In this document: piece after piece, positions 1 to 8,124 of the stretch
Layout of the letters: each line of letters starts with the position of its first letter
How positions within the stretch are numbered: position 1 is the stretch's first letter
Assembly: GCF_913777145.1 (NCBI RefSeq)
Contig: NZ_CAJYPS010000024.1
Span: 124,001-188,000 of the forward strand
Reading direction: 5' to 3'
DNA: 64,000 nucleotides
Source: an uncultured Roseateles sp.
GTDB lineage: Bacteria; Pseudomonadota; Gammaproteobacteria; Burkholderiales; Burkholderiaceae_C
Translations under genes and position numbers: made by a program
The notes under the pieces: generated by a model
The model's input: the letters and a program-made list of their open reading frames with translations, nothing else
Database searches by the model: none
What the model was told of the DNA's origin: nothing

Positions 1-126
1 AGCGTGGATGTGCGCATCACCCATATCAAGCCCGGCGAAATGCGTGCCGTGATGCAGGGCATTGCCGCACTGAACAGCCCGCACCGCATCAGCGCATTGG
101 CCGCCGGCCAGTCCATGGCGCTCTGA
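1..126 (+). CDS. C-terminal fragment, possibly MBL-fold cyclic-nucleotide phosphodiesterase-like
   Basis: The window opens inside a gene; only the last 41 codons are present, in frame 1, ending with TGA at 124-126. The fragment contains ITHIKPGE and ends RISALAAGQSMAL. The 'THIKPGE' stretch resembles the C-terminal end of metallo-beta-lactamase-fold class II cyclic-nucleotide phosphodiesterase-like proteins of Burkholderiales, but this is recalled similarity on a short tail and no catalytic motif is visible. A strong terminator follows 29 bases after the stop, so this is the last gene of its transcript. Confidence 0.5.
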   Translation, partial: SVDVRITHIKPGEMRAVMQGIAALNSPHRISALAAGQSMAL

Positions 127-154
127 CGCACCGCCGCCTGGCTCCCCATCGCCT

Positions 155-186
155 CAGGCCCGGCATGTCCGGGCCTGACGTTTTTT
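155..186 (+). terminator. Intrinsic terminator after the first partial gene
   Basis: A perfect 9-bp GC-rich stem (155-163 with 169-177), a 5-base loop, and a run of six T at 181-186. It closes the upstream transcript and isolates the pilin gene. Confidence 0.9.
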
Positions 187-316
187 GGCAACCGCACCCG
201 CCGCGATTTGGCGGCCTGACAAGAAACGTCAACCCCAGGTGACCATTTTTGTCAGCCCCACCCGCAGCTGACGCTCCAACCGTGCGGTTTCGCACAGGCC
301 ACCCGCCTCGCCGAGC

Positions 317-332
317 TGGCACGACCCCTGCA
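317..332 (+). promoter_or_regulatory. Sigma-54 (RpoN) promoter of the pilin gene
   Basis: TGGCACG at 317-323, four bases, then CTGCA at 328-332 closely fits the -24/-12 consensus TGGCACG-N4-TTGCA, with the invariant GG and GC ten bases apart. It lies 53 bases before the pilin start codon. Type IV pilin genes in proteobacteria are commonly RpoN-dependent under PilR/PilS, so position and sequence agree. No PilR binding site was identified. Confidence 0.75.
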
Positions 333-384
333 TTCAGGGGGAGTGTTCCCACCCAACAACCTCTTCTCTCGCAGGAGTTACGAC

Positions 385-855
385 ATGAGCCTCAAGCAAC
401 GCGCCCAACAAGGTTTCACGCTGATCGAACTGATGATCGTCGTGGCGATCATCGGCATTCTGGCGGCGGTGGCGATTCCGCAATACAAGGACTACACGGC
501 CAAGGCCAAGGCGTCGTCGGCTTGGTCTAGCCTCGATGCGATGAAGACCGCCATTGGCGTCTGTGCTCAGGAGAGCGGCACGTTGACTGGCTGCAACAGC
601 ACCGGCACGAACGCCCCCGTTCCCCAATTCACCGCTACCAATGAAATCACCTCTGCATCCGCGACGGACGGCGTAATCACCGCCACCCTGGCCGCAGGTA
701 TCGGTGCGGGGACCGCCGTCTCCATCACGCTGACGCCGAGCTTCGCGCAGAACGACACCAAGTCCAACATGGTCTGGACGGTGAACACCACCAACATCAC
801 GAACAACGCCGTAAAGGCCTACTTCGACAAGTACAGCGTCGCGGCCGGCTCCTGA
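385..855 (+). CDS. pilA: Type IV major pilin (PilA-like)
   Basis: A 156-residue prepilin that would be assembled into type IV pili for twitching, adhesion or DNA uptake. The start at 385 is preceded by GCAGGAG at 371-377. A short leader of 10 residues ends in glycine, followed by the prepilin peptidase site G10|F11 ([14 protein letters not shown]) with the conserved Glu5 of the mature protein and the usual hydrophobic N-terminal helix. Only two cysteines, C60 and C70, are present, both in the first half, so the classical C-terminal disulphide D-loop is missing. The protein ends in Gly-Ser. A sigma-54 promoter lies upstream, a terminator follows, and two glycosyltransferase-like genes come next, suggesting a glycosylated pilin. 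Confidence 0.93.
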   Translation: MSLKQRAQQGFTLIELMIVVAIIGILAAVAIPQYKDYTAKAKASSAWSSLDAMKTAIGVCAQESGTLTGCNSTGTNAPVPQFTATNEITSASATDGVITATLAAGIGAGTAVSITLTPSFAQNDTKSNMVWTVNTTNITNNAVKAYFDKYSVAAGS

Positions 856-875
856 TATACGTATACCAGGCATTA

Positions 876-903
876 CAAAAGGGGCTTCGGCCCCTTTTGT
901 ATT
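876..903 (+). terminator. Terminator after the pilin gene
   Basis: A perfect 10-bp stem (876-885 with 890-899) closed by a TTCG tetraloop, with T-rich sequence after it. It should make the highly expressed pilin largely monocistronic, with limited read-through into the glycosyltransferase gene. Confidence 0.9.
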
Positions 904-945
904 TGCAATTCTCTCCAGACATCGACTGCCCAATCGACCTGTCAG

Positions 946-2385
946 ATGCCAAATCAGCGACTGCTGGGCGTAGCGAGCCCCCTCAGTTCATGGTTCACCG
1001 TTCTGCTTTTATTAATGCTGCCGGTGGTGCCTGCGCTGATTGGATCAGCACATGACAGTGCTCGCGCCCTGCAGCTCCTTTCATTCCCTCTGATCACGGG
1101 ATTGATCCTGCTCAACGGCTGGCAGTCGGGCTTCTCAAGGCACCTTCTCGGTGACGGGGCCCCTGGTTTGATGTGCTTGATCCTTCTTGGTGCTCTTGCG
1201 GTCGTCACCGCTGATCGCCCCGAGATGGCCCTGAGAGAGTGGCTGCTGGGACTCTCGCTGGTGTGCTGCGGCCTGTTTATGGGGCGATCGGCCCAGGCTG
1301 CCGGCCCACCATTGATCGAGCGCCGCATCCTTCCTCTCCTGATCGGTGGAGCCACGCTCTACGCCGCGCTGGAACTTGTGCTGCTCGTCGCAGGCATCGT
1401 TCAAGAGCAGGTACTGGACTACTGGCAGGTCTTTGCCGGCTATTCAAACCCCCGCTTCTTCAACCACGCGCAGACCGTCCTCATTCCGCTGCTTGTCGGC
1501 ATGCTGGGGCTCTCCACGCTGCAAGGCCTGTGGCGCCGCCTGGCTTGGTTTGCACTGATCGCGAATGCCTTCTTTCTGCTCACGCTGATGGGCCGGGCCA
1601 CGGGCCTGGCACTGGTCATCGGCACGCTCGTCGCCAGCGGACTGTTCGGCGCCCAGGGTCATGTGTTTTTGCGCCGCCTTGTGCTGGCCTTCGTAGGCGG
1701 CGCGTTGCTCTATGCACTGATCATTCGCGCACTGCCCCCAGCCCTGGGCATGGAGGAGTTGCCGGCTTTCCGAGACCTGGGCGAACGCACCAGCATCGAA
1801 TCCCGGCTCTACCTCTGGGGCATCGCGCTGCAAGACATTGCGGCCCACCCCTGGCTGGGCATTGGTCCCATGCATTACGCCCACCACTTCAACGGTGAGG
1901 CCGCGCACCCGCACAACATCTATCTGCAACTGGCCGCCGAATACGGCTTGCCTTTTTTTGCGTTGCTGGCGGCCTTGGTCGCCCGCTGGCTCTGGCGCAG
2001 CACCCGGCGTCTGCGCGAATTGATGCAGCAACAACCTGACCCACTGGCCCTGGGCTGCTATGTCGCCATCATCGGGGCTCTGGTGGACGGCGCGTTCTCC
2101 GGCAACTTCGTGATGCCGCTGCCGCAGATGTGGATCGTACTGACCGTCGCACTGTTCCAGGCCCGAGTGCAGCCAGCACCAAGCGAGCCCGTAACGCGAC
2201 CGTCTGCCGCCCACTCCCGTATCGTCTTGGCCACCTGGGGCCTGCTGCTGCTGGGGCAGCTCTGGCTCATCGCTGTATCTCTGCCGGAGTTCCTGCAAAG
2301 CGCACCTCGCATCACGGGCGCGCCTGAGGTACCCGCCACGGCCACCCGTCTCAACCCCCGCTTCTGGCTGGACGGCTGGTTCTGA
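946..2385 (+). CDS. O-antigen ligase family protein, probable pilin O-glycosyltransferase (TfpO/PilO-like)
   Basis: A 479-residue polytopic inner-membrane protein with about ten to twelve hydrophobic segments. Around residues 300-331 it carries the Wzy_C/O-antigen-ligase loop, HPWLGIGPMHYAHHF followed by HPHNIYLQLAAEYG. Family members transfer a lipid-linked glycan to lipid A-core or, in the TfpO/PglL branch, to serine or threonine of exported proteins. Its place directly after a pilin ending in serine fits the TfpO type, which modifies the pilin C-terminal serine in Pseudomonas and Acinetobacter; that assignment is inference. Base composition is visibly less GC-rich than in the next gene, hinting at a different history. 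An LPS ligase or polymerase role is the alternative. Confidence 0.78.
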   Translation: MPNQRLLGVASPLSSWFTVLLLLMLPVVPALIGSAHDSARALQLLSFPLITGLILLNGWQSGFSRHLLGDGAPGLMCLILLGALAVVTADRPEMALREWLLGLSLVCCGLFMGRSAQAAGPPLIERRILPLLIGGATLYAALELVLLVAGIVQEQVLDYWQVFAGYSNPRFFNHAQTVLIPLLVGMLGLSTLQGLWRRLAWFALIANAFFLLTLMGRATGLALVIGTLVASGLFGAQGHVFLRRLVLAFVGGALLYALIIRALPPALGMEELPAFRDLGERTSIESRLYLWGIALQDIAAHPWLGIGPMHYAHHFNGEAAHPHNIYLQLAAEYGLPFFALLAALVARWLWRSTRRLRELMQQQPDPLALGCYVAIIGALVDGAFSGNFVMPLPQMWIVLTVALFQARVQPAPSEPVTRPSAAHSRIVLATWGLLLLGQLWLIAVSLPEFLQSAPRITGAPEVPATATRLNPRFWLDGWF

Positions 2386-2421
2386 TCCGCCGGGTTGGCG
2401 CAAGCCGCCTGCCCGGCACCC

Positions 2422-4137
2422 ATGCCATCATCCCGCCCCATGCCCGAACGCTCCCCTTTCCCCGCCGCCGTGCTGGTGGCGGCCGCGGCCTTGCCGCCCC
2501 TGCTGGCTTTCAACCTGACGCCGGCCACCACGCTGTTCAACCAGTTGCTGGCGCTGGCCGGCTGGGGGCTGGTGCTGGCCTGGTGGGCCGGGGTGGCGCC
2601 CGGCTGGTGGCGTGGGCTGCGCAGCCCGGCGGCGCTGGCGCTGCTGTTGCTGCTGGTGGCCCCGTTCAGTGCCACGCTGTGGCGGGCGCTGCCGGCCTCG
2701 CTGGCCTGGAACGCCACCGCGGTGATCGCCGCCGGGCTGGCCGTGCTGCTGCTGGCCCAGGGCCTCAGCGAAGACGCGCGCCGGCGCGCGGGTGAGGCGC
2801 TGTGCTGGGGGCTGCTGATCGCCGGGCTGGCCAGCGTGCTGATCAGCCTGGTGCAGGTGTTCAAGCCGGACTGGGCCGATGGCACGCTGATCGCGCGCTC
2901 CGGCCTGCCGGGCCGGGCGATCAGCAATCTGCGCCAGCCCAACCACCTGGCAAGCCTGATGATGTGGTCCGCCGTGGCGGCGGTCTACCTGGCCCAGCTG
3001 CGGCGCTGGCGCTGGCAGCTGCCGGTGCTGCTGGCAGCCTTTGTGTTTGCGGTGGTGCTGAGCGCATCGCGCACCGGCTTCATCGGCATCGCGATGCTGG
3101 CGCTGTGGGGCCTGCTGGACCGTCAGCTGCCGCGCGACAAGCGCCTGAGCCTGCTGGCCACGCCGCTGATGCTGGGCCTGGCCTGGTGGCTGATGGCCGA
3201 GTGGGCGCAGCACAGCGGCCATGCCTTCGGCGCGGAGTCGCGGCTGGCCGAGGGCGCGGGCTCGCCGTCGCGGCTGGCCATCCTGCATGACGCCTGGGGG
3301 CTGGTCCAGGCCCACCCGTGGCTGGGCGTGGGCTGGGGCGAGTTCAACGTGGCCTGGAGCCTCACGCCCTTCCCGCACCGCCCGATCGCGTTCTTCGACC
3401 ACACGCACAACCTCGTGATGCAGCTGGTGGTGGAACTGGGCCTGCCCTGGGCCGGCGCCATCCTGGCGCTGCTGGTGGCGGCGCTGTGGCAGGTCTGGCG
3501 CGGCAGCGCGGGCGACGCGCAACCGGCACTGCGCCGCGCGGCCCTGATGATGGTGCTGACCATAGGCCTGCACAGCCTGCTGGAGTACCCGCTGTGGTAC
3601 GCCTACTTCCTGCTGCCGGCCTGCTTCGCGCTGGGCCTGGCGCTGCCCATGCCCGCAGGCGGCCGCGCACCCGGCGTGCCGCTGGCGCTGCTGGGCGGCG
3701 TGCTGGCGGCGGGCAGCGTGTTCGCGGTGTGGGACTACAGCCGCATCGTCGCCATCTACGCCCCCAGCGAGGACGACGCACCGCTGATGCAGCGCATCGC
3801 CACCGGCCAGCGCTCGCCGCTGTTCGGCCACCAGGCCGACTATGCGGCCGCCACCAGCCAGCCGCCAGGCCCGGCCGCGCTGGTCGCGGCGCGGCGCACC
3901 GCCTTCAGCCTGGTGGACGCGCGGCTGCTGAAGCACTGGTCGCAGTCGCTGGAGGTCACCGGCGACGTGGACGGTGCGCGCTACCTGGCGGACCGCCTGC
4001 GCGAGTTCCGCAACCCCACGGGCGATGAATGGTTCGCGGCCTGCGCGCGGGCTGCCGAAGCCGCTTCGGCGCCGGCCATGCCGCAATGCCAGCCGGTGCA
4101 GCAGGCGCACGACTGGATGAGCTTCTTCCCGCGCTGA
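2422..4137 (+). CDS. PglL-type O-oligosaccharyltransferase / O-antigen ligase family protein
   Basis: About 571 residues, inner membrane, with many hydrophobic segments, a Wzy_C loop (HPWLGVGWGEFN near residue 297, then DHTHNLVMQLVVELG near 326) and a soluble C-terminal region of about 150 residues. This architecture matches the PglL/Wzy_C_2 branch that glycosylates pilins and other periplasmic proteins en bloc. The reading frame is open back to a TTG at 2395, nine bases after the previous stop; ATGs at 2422 and 2440 are alternatives, and no strong ribosome site decides between them. It follows the other ligase-like gene by about 36 bases, so the two are probably co-transcribed. Having two such enzymes in tandem suggests different acceptors or glycans. 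Confidence 0.82.
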   Translation: MPSSRPMPERSPFPAAVLVAAAALPPLLAFNLTPATTLFNQLLALAGWGLVLAWWAGVAPGWWRGLRSPAALALLLLLVAPFSATLWRALPASLAWNATAVIAAGLAVLLLAQGLSEDARRRAGEALCWGLLIAGLASVLISLVQVFKPDWADGTLIARSGLPGRAISNLRQPNHLASLMMWSAVAAVYLAQLRRWRWQLPVLLAAFVFAVVLSASRTGFIGIAMLALWGLLDRQLPRDKRLSLLATPLMLGLAWWLMAEWAQHSGHAFGAESRLAEGAGSPSRLAILHDAWGLVQAHPWLGVGWGEFNVAWSLTPFPHRPIAFFDHTHNLVMQLVVELGLPWAGAILALLVAALWQVWRGSAGDAQPALRRAALMMVLTIGLHSLLEYPLWYAYFLLPACFALGLALPMPAGGRAPGVPLALLGGVLAAGSVFAVWDYSRIVAIYAPSEDDAPLMQRIATGQRSPLFGHQADYAAATSQPPGPAALVAARRTAFSLVDARLLKHWSQSLEVTGDVDGARYLADRLREFRNPTGDEWFAACARAAEAASAPAMPQCQPVQQAHDWMSFFPR

Positions 4138-4155
4138 GGCGCGGGGGCACAGGCG

Positions 4156-4638
4156 TCAGAGCTGGGCGACCCAGTCGCCGCTCTTGCCGCCGTGCTTTTC
4201 CAGCACACGCACGCTGGCGATGACCATGCCGCGGTCCGCGGCCTTGCACATGTCGTAGATGGTCAGCAGGCCCACCTGCACCGCGCACAGCGCCTCCATC
4301 TCCACGCCCGTGCGGCCCAGCGTCTCAACCTGGGCGCGGCACAGCACGCGGCTGCCGGCCTCGTCGAGCTCGAAATCCACCGCCACGCGGGTGATGGGCA
4401 GCGGGTGGCACAGCGGCACCAGGTCGGCGCAGCGCTTGGCGCCCTGGATGGCGGCGATGCGCGCGATGCCGATCACATCGCCCTTCTTGGCCGTTCCACT
4501 GGCGATCAACTGGAAGGTGGCCGGCTGCATGCGGATCTCACCGGCCGCCACCGCCACCCGGTGCGTCTCGGCCTTGGCCGACACGTCGACCATGTGGGCC
4601 TGGCCTTGGCCGTCGAAGTGGGTGAGCGGGGAGGTCAT
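4156..4638 (-). CDS. moaC: Cyclic pyranopterin monophosphate synthase MoaC
   Basis: 160 residues, the usual MoaC length. With MoaA it converts GTP-derived 3',8-cyclo-dihydro-GTP to cyclic pyranopterin monophosphate, the first stage of molybdenum cofactor synthesis, in the cytoplasm. Conserved stretches are clear: [53 protein letters not shown] and the C-terminal HGGKSGDW. The start MTSPLTHFD was chosen because it matches the usual family N-terminus; the frame stays open four codons further. It is divergent from the M48 protease gene, a pairing common in Burkholderiales, and convergent with the PglL gene. Confidence 0.96.
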   Translation of the reverse strand: MTSPLTHFDGQGQAHMVDVSAKAETHRVAVAAGEIRMQPATFQLIASGTAKKGDVIGIARIAAIQGAKRCADLVPLCHPLPITRVAVDFELDEAGSRVLCRAQVETLGRTGVEMEALCAVQVGLLTIYDMCKAADRGMVIASVRVLEKHGGKSGDWVAQL

Positions 4639-4715
4639 ACCAGGAAACAATCAGGCAAAGCGATGGCTGGCATCATAGTGACGCGTCCGCGCTTCGCGGC
4701 CTGCCCTCTGTCACG

Positions 4716-6311
4716 ATGAAAAAGCTGCTCCGCTCCCGCCCCCTGCTGTCCCTGCTGGCCGCGGCCTGCCTGTTCAGTGCCCAGGCCCCGCTGAGTGCGC
4801 AGGTCAACCTGCCGGCCCTGGGCGACTCGGTCTCGCACGACCTCGACGTGGGCACCGAGCGCCGCCTGGGCGACCAGGTGATGCGCCAGATCCGCATCGA
4901 CCCCGACTACGCGCTGGACCCGCTGCTGCAGGAATACCTGGAGGGCACCTTCCGGCCGCTGGTGGAGGCGGCCGAGCGCCTGGGCAACATCAGCGACGAG
5001 ACCCGCAACCGCTTCGGCTGGGAGGTCTTCCTGGTGCGCGACAAGAGCATCAACGCGTTCGCGCTGCCCGGCGGCTTCATCGGCGTGCACCTGGGCCTGA
5101 TCGCGATGACCGACTCGCGCGACGAGCTCGCGTCGGTGCTGGCGCACGAGCTCTCGCACGTGACGCAGCGCCACATCGCGCGCCAGATCGCCGGCGAGTC
5201 GCGCAACAGCATGATCGCGGTGGCAGGCCTGCTGCTGGGCGTGCTGGCGGCGTCCAAGGGCAACATCGACATGGCCAACGCCGGCATCGTCGGCGGCCAG
5301 GCCGCGGCCACGCAGATGGCGCTGAACTTCTCGCGCGACATGGAGCGCGAGGCCGACCGCGTGGGCTTCAACGTGCTGGTGAACGCCGGCTATGCGGGCA
5401 GCGGCATGGTCAGCATGTTCGAGCGCATGGACCAGGCCTATCACCTGATGGACAACGGCGCCTACCCGTACCTGCGCACCCACCCGCTGACCACCGAGCG
5501 CATAGGCGACGCGCGCACCCGCCTGGCGCTGACCAGCTTCAGCCGCCCGCACGGCCTGGCCGTGCACGCGCTGATGGCCGCGCGCTCGCGCGTGCTGATG
5601 GACCCGCGCGTGGACGCCTGGAAGGTGCTGGAGAACTACGACGCCGGCGCCCGCGACCTCAAGGGCGGCGGCAGCGGCTTCGAGCAGCTGGGCGCGCGCT
5701 ACGCGGCCGCGCTCGCCTCCATCAAGCTGCGCAACTTCGACCGCGCCGAGGCCTCGCTGCGCAGTGCCGAGCTGACGCTGCAACTCGTCAGCCCCAACGC
5801 GGCCGAAACCGGGGTGGCCCAGCGCGTGCTGACGCTGCTGCGCGCCGAGCTGGCCCAGGCGCGCGAGCGGCCCGCCGACGGCTTCGCGGCGCTGGACACG
5901 CTCAAGGGCGACAAGTCCCGCCCGGTGCTGATGCAGCGCGTGGCGCTGGCGCTGGTGGGCCCGGCCGGCCCGGCGCTGCGTGACGCGGCGGACACGCTGC
6001 AGACCCATGTGAGCCTGGACCCCAGCGACGCCTATGCCTGGTCGCAGCTGGCGCTGGTGTGGGACAAGCTGGGCCAACCGCTGCGCGCGGTACGCGCCCA
6101 GGCCGAGACCCGGGCCGCGGCCGGCGACATCAACGGCGCCATCGACCGCCTGCGCTCCGGCCTGCGCCAGTCGCGCCGCCCCGATGCCGACCAGGTCGAG
6201 GCCTCGGTCATCGAGTCGCGGCTGCGCACGCTGGTCTACCAGCGCCAGTCCATGCTCGCCGAGATGTACCCCGGCCGCAACATCCCGCCGGATGTCGAGC
6301 TTCCGAATTGA
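4716..6311 (+). CDS. Periplasmic M48 metalloprotease with TPR region, BepA/YfgC-like
   Basis: 531 residues. A signal peptide (about residues 1-28, ending LSAQ) precedes an M48 zinc protease domain with HELSH at 144-148 and the third ligand in EREAD near 212. The C-terminal half is alanine-rich helical repeat sequence of TPR type. This is the BepA/YfgC layout: a periplasmic chaperone-protease that assists or degrades LptD and BAM substrates during outer-membrane assembly. Specificity here is inferred from architecture alone. An Oma1-like or other M48 quality-control protease would be the alternative. A long palindromic repeat starts just after the stop codon. Confidence 0.88.
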   Translation: MKKLLRSRPLLSLLAAACLFSAQAPLSAQVNLPALGDSVSHDLDVGTERRLGDQVMRQIRIDPDYALDPLLQEYLEGTFRPLVEAAERLGNISDETRNRFGWEVFLVRDKSINAFALPGGFIGVHLGLIAMTDSRDELASVLAHELSHVTQRHIARQIAGESRNSMIAVAGLLLGVLAASKGNIDMANAGIVGGQAAATQMALNFSRDMEREADRVGFNVLVNAGYAGSGMVSMFERMDQAYHLMDNGAYPYLRTHPLTTERIGDARTRLALTSFSRPHGLAVHALMAARSRVLMDPRVDAWKVLENYDAGARDLKGGGSGFEQLGARYAAALASIKLRNFDRAEASLRSAELTLQLVSPNAAETGVAQRVLTLLRAELAQARERPADGFAALDTLKGDKSRPVLMQRVALALVGPAGPALRDAADTLQTHVSLDPSDAYAWSQLALVWDKLGQPLRAVRAQAETRAAAGDINGAIDRLRSGLRQSRRPDADQVEASVIESRLRTLVYQRQSMLAEMYPGRNIPPDVELPN

Positions 6312-6313
6312 GA

Positions 6314-6627
6314 CCACCCCCTACCGGCTGACGCCGGCCCCCTCAAGGGGGCGCTGCCGGTGGCCCGGCGAAGCCGGTTCCACGGCAGCTGCTTGATGGG
6401 CGGCGGCGCTGCGCGCGCCTCGTGTCACAAGGCCAGACTCTTCTTAGGCGCGCACAGCGCCGCCGCCCCTCCAGCGACTCCCACGGATCCGGCTCTGCCG
6501 GTCCGTCGGGAGTGCCCCCTTGAGGGGCTGAGGCCGGACACAAACGGCGAGCCGTTTGTGCCTGCCGAAGAGCCGAGCCTTTGGCTCGGCGCGGCCTGCA
6601 AGGCCGGCGTCAGCCGGTAGGGGGTGG
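6314..6627. repeat. Nested palindromic (MITE/REP-like) element
   Basis: This gene-free 314-bp stretch is bounded by a perfect 26-bp inverted repeat (6314-6339 and 6602-6627). Inside are a 22-bp inverted pair with one mismatch (6398-6419 and 6447-6468), matching copies of a CCCCTCAAGGGGGC hairpin (6339-6352 and, inverted, 6514-6527), and three compact perfect hairpins at 6539-6560, 6572-6590 and 6592-6606. No open frame resembling a protein is present. The structure suggests a non-autonomous palindromic element between convergent genes, where it may also stop transcription. No target-site duplication was identified. Confidence 0.75.
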
Positions 6628-6643
6628 GCTGGTCCGGGGTGGC

Positions 6644-6988
6644 CTAATCCATCCTCTCGATGACCACGTCGATCAGCATGCCGCACAGGCTGTAGATCAG
6701 CGAGCCGATCAGCGCGGCCCAGAAGCCGGTGACGGCCAGGCCGCTCAGCAGCGAGGCGGCGGCCCAGAACATCAGCGCGTTGATGACGAACAGGAACAGC
6801 CCCAGGCTCAGCACCGTCACCGGCAGCGTCAGCAGCACCAGCACCGGTCGCAGCAAGGTGTTCAGCAGCCCCAGCACCAGCGCCGCGATCAGCGCCGAGC
6901 TGAAGCTCGTCACCACCACGCCCGAGTAGAGGTGGGCCACCAGCAGCAGCGCACCCGCCAACAACAGCCATCGCACCAGCATCTTCAT
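6644..6988 (-). CDS. Phage holin family (YvlD-type) small membrane protein
   Basis: 114 residues in four hydrophobic segments with short loops, starting MKMLVRWLLLAG. The pattern and the sequence around LGLLNTLLRPVLVLLTLPVT match the Phage_holin_4_2/YvlD family of inner-membrane proteins found in most proteobacteria. Despite the family name these are chromosomal proteins of unknown function. The frame is open 15 codons upstream to 7033; the internal ATG was chosen because it begins directly at the first membrane helix. It is divergent from tonB, and no phage genes are nearby. Confidence 0.85.
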   Translation of the reverse strand: MKMLVRWLLLAGALLLVAHLYSGVVVTSFSSALIAALVLGLLNTLLRPVLVLLTLPVTVLSLGLFLFVINALMFWAAASLLSGLAVTGFWAALIGSLIYSLCGMLIDVVIERMD

Positions 6989-7085
6989 GGGGCCAAGCAT
7001 ACGTGGCCCCGCCCGGTCGGCAGGTGTCGCCAAGGGCCATGCCCCCGTCGGCGGGCTTGCGCCGGGTCAAGATCCTTGTGGAAAT

Positions 7086-7108
7086 TTAATGCGAACAATT
7101 CGCATTAA
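7086..7108 (+). promoter_or_regulatory. Fur-box-like palindrome before tonB
   Basis: A perfect 10-bp inverted repeat, TTAATGCGAA then CAA then TTCGCATTAA, eight bases before the tonB start. AT-rich palindromes built on AATGCGAA/TTCGCATT resemble Fur boxes of Burkholderiales, and the downstream genes are iron-uptake genes. If the tonB start is right, a bound repressor would cover the promoter and translation start. Confidence 0.72.
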
Positions 7109-7116
7109 GTATTAGG

Positions 7117-7926
7117 ATGTCGGTCTCGTTGCCAGCCGTGGTCGCCACCGTGAACACCGCCCTTGCCCTGAACCGCTACTCCCCGGTCCCCGACGCATCG
7201 CCGCGTGGCGCGGCGCCGACCGTGGCGCCGGCCTCGCTGGCACAGACCGAGGCACTGGCCAGTCCCCGCCCGGACTGGAACCCGAGCTCGCCGCGCCGCC
7301 GCGGCTGGCTGCTGGCGATTGGCGCGGCCCACCTGGCGGTGGGCTGGGGCATTGCGCACAGCATGCTGCACACGCCGCCCAAGCCCAAGCCGACGCCGGT
7401 GGAGGTGCGCCTGATCGCGCCGCCCCCACCGCCGCCGCGTCAGGCCACCACGCCGCCCAAGGTGGAGGTCAAGCTGCCGCTGCTGGCGCCGCTGCCGCTG
7501 GTGCCGCCGCCGCCCGTGGCCGTGATCGCACCGCAGGCCATGCCGCTGGAGGCCACGCCCAGCCCCTCGGCCAGCACGCGCACCGAGACCCCGGCCGTGA
7601 CGGCGGCAGCCGCACCCGCCGCGCCCGCCCCCAGCCCGAGCATCCGCGAGCTGCCGCCGGGCAGCGTGCGCTATGCGGTGGAGCCGCATCTGCACATGCC
7701 GCGCATGTCGCGCCGGCTGGGCGAGTCGGGCACGGTGCTGTTGCGCATCGCAGTGGATGCCAGCGGCCAGCTCAAGAGCGCCACGGTGAAGAAGTCCTCC
7801 GGCTTCGAGCGCCTGGACCAGCAGGCGCTGATCGACATCCGCAGCGCCCGCTTCGAGCCCTACCTGGACAAGGGCCAGGCGGTGGAATGGACCGCCGACG
7901 CCGGCCTGCAGTACGAGCTGCGCTGA
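7117..7926 (+). CDS. tonB: Energy transducer TonB
   Basis: 269 residues. A single membrane anchor lies near residues 62-82 (GWLLAIGAAHLAVGWGIAH), then a proline-rich periplasmic spacer (PPKPKPTPVEV, PPPPPP) and a C-terminal TonB domain ending in YEL-R (AVEPHLHMPRMSRRLGESG onward). It couples the inner-membrane proton gradient to the receptor encoded next. A cytoplasmic N-terminal extension of about 60 residues precedes the anchor, longer than in E. coli TonB; no later start codon near the anchor with a good ribosome site was found. No exbB or exbD is adjacent, so these must be supplied from elsewhere. A Fur-like palindrome lies immediately upstream. Confidence 0.93.
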   Translation: MSVSLPAVVATVNTALALNRYSPVPDASPRGAAPTVAPASLAQTEALASPRPDWNPSSPRRRGWLLAIGAAHLAVGWGIAHSMLHTPPKPKPTPVEVRLIAPPPPPPRQATTPPKVEVKLPLLAPLPLVPPPPVAVIAPQAMPLEATPSPSASTRTETPAVTAAAAPAAPAPSPSIRELPPGSVRYAVEPHLHMPRMSRRLGESGTVLLRIAVDASGQLKSATVKKSSGFERLDQQALIDIRSARFEPYLDKGQAVEWTADAGLQYELR

Positions 7927-7963
7927 TGCAAATGCGCAACAGCGGCCAACTCAAGCCCATCGA

Positions 7964-7990
7964 CGCTAATAAGAATTATTATCATTAGCG
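7964..7990 (+). promoter_or_regulatory. Fur box upstream of the siderophore receptor
   Basis: AATAAGAATTATTATCATT at 7968-7986 matches, on its complement, the classical 19-bp Fur box built of GATAAT-type hexamers. It is framed by CGCTAAT (7964-7970) and its inverse ATTAGCG (7984-7990). It sits about 135 bases before the receptor start and is strikingly AT-rich against its surroundings. Confidence 0.88.
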
Positions 7991-8124
7991 TTTTGGGCTA
8001 GAGCAGCCCCGGCAGCCCGCCTGGGGCCGCTGCCCACCGTGCAAGCCAGACGTGATCGACGGCCCAGCCCTGCGGCCGGACAAGAGCGACAGCCAGCGCC
8101 CCCCTATCACCCCTCGGAGCATTC

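Noticed and set aside
6644-6988. Prophage remnant suggested by a holin-family protein
   Set aside because: The family is a chromosomal membrane-protein family and no other phage gene is nearby.
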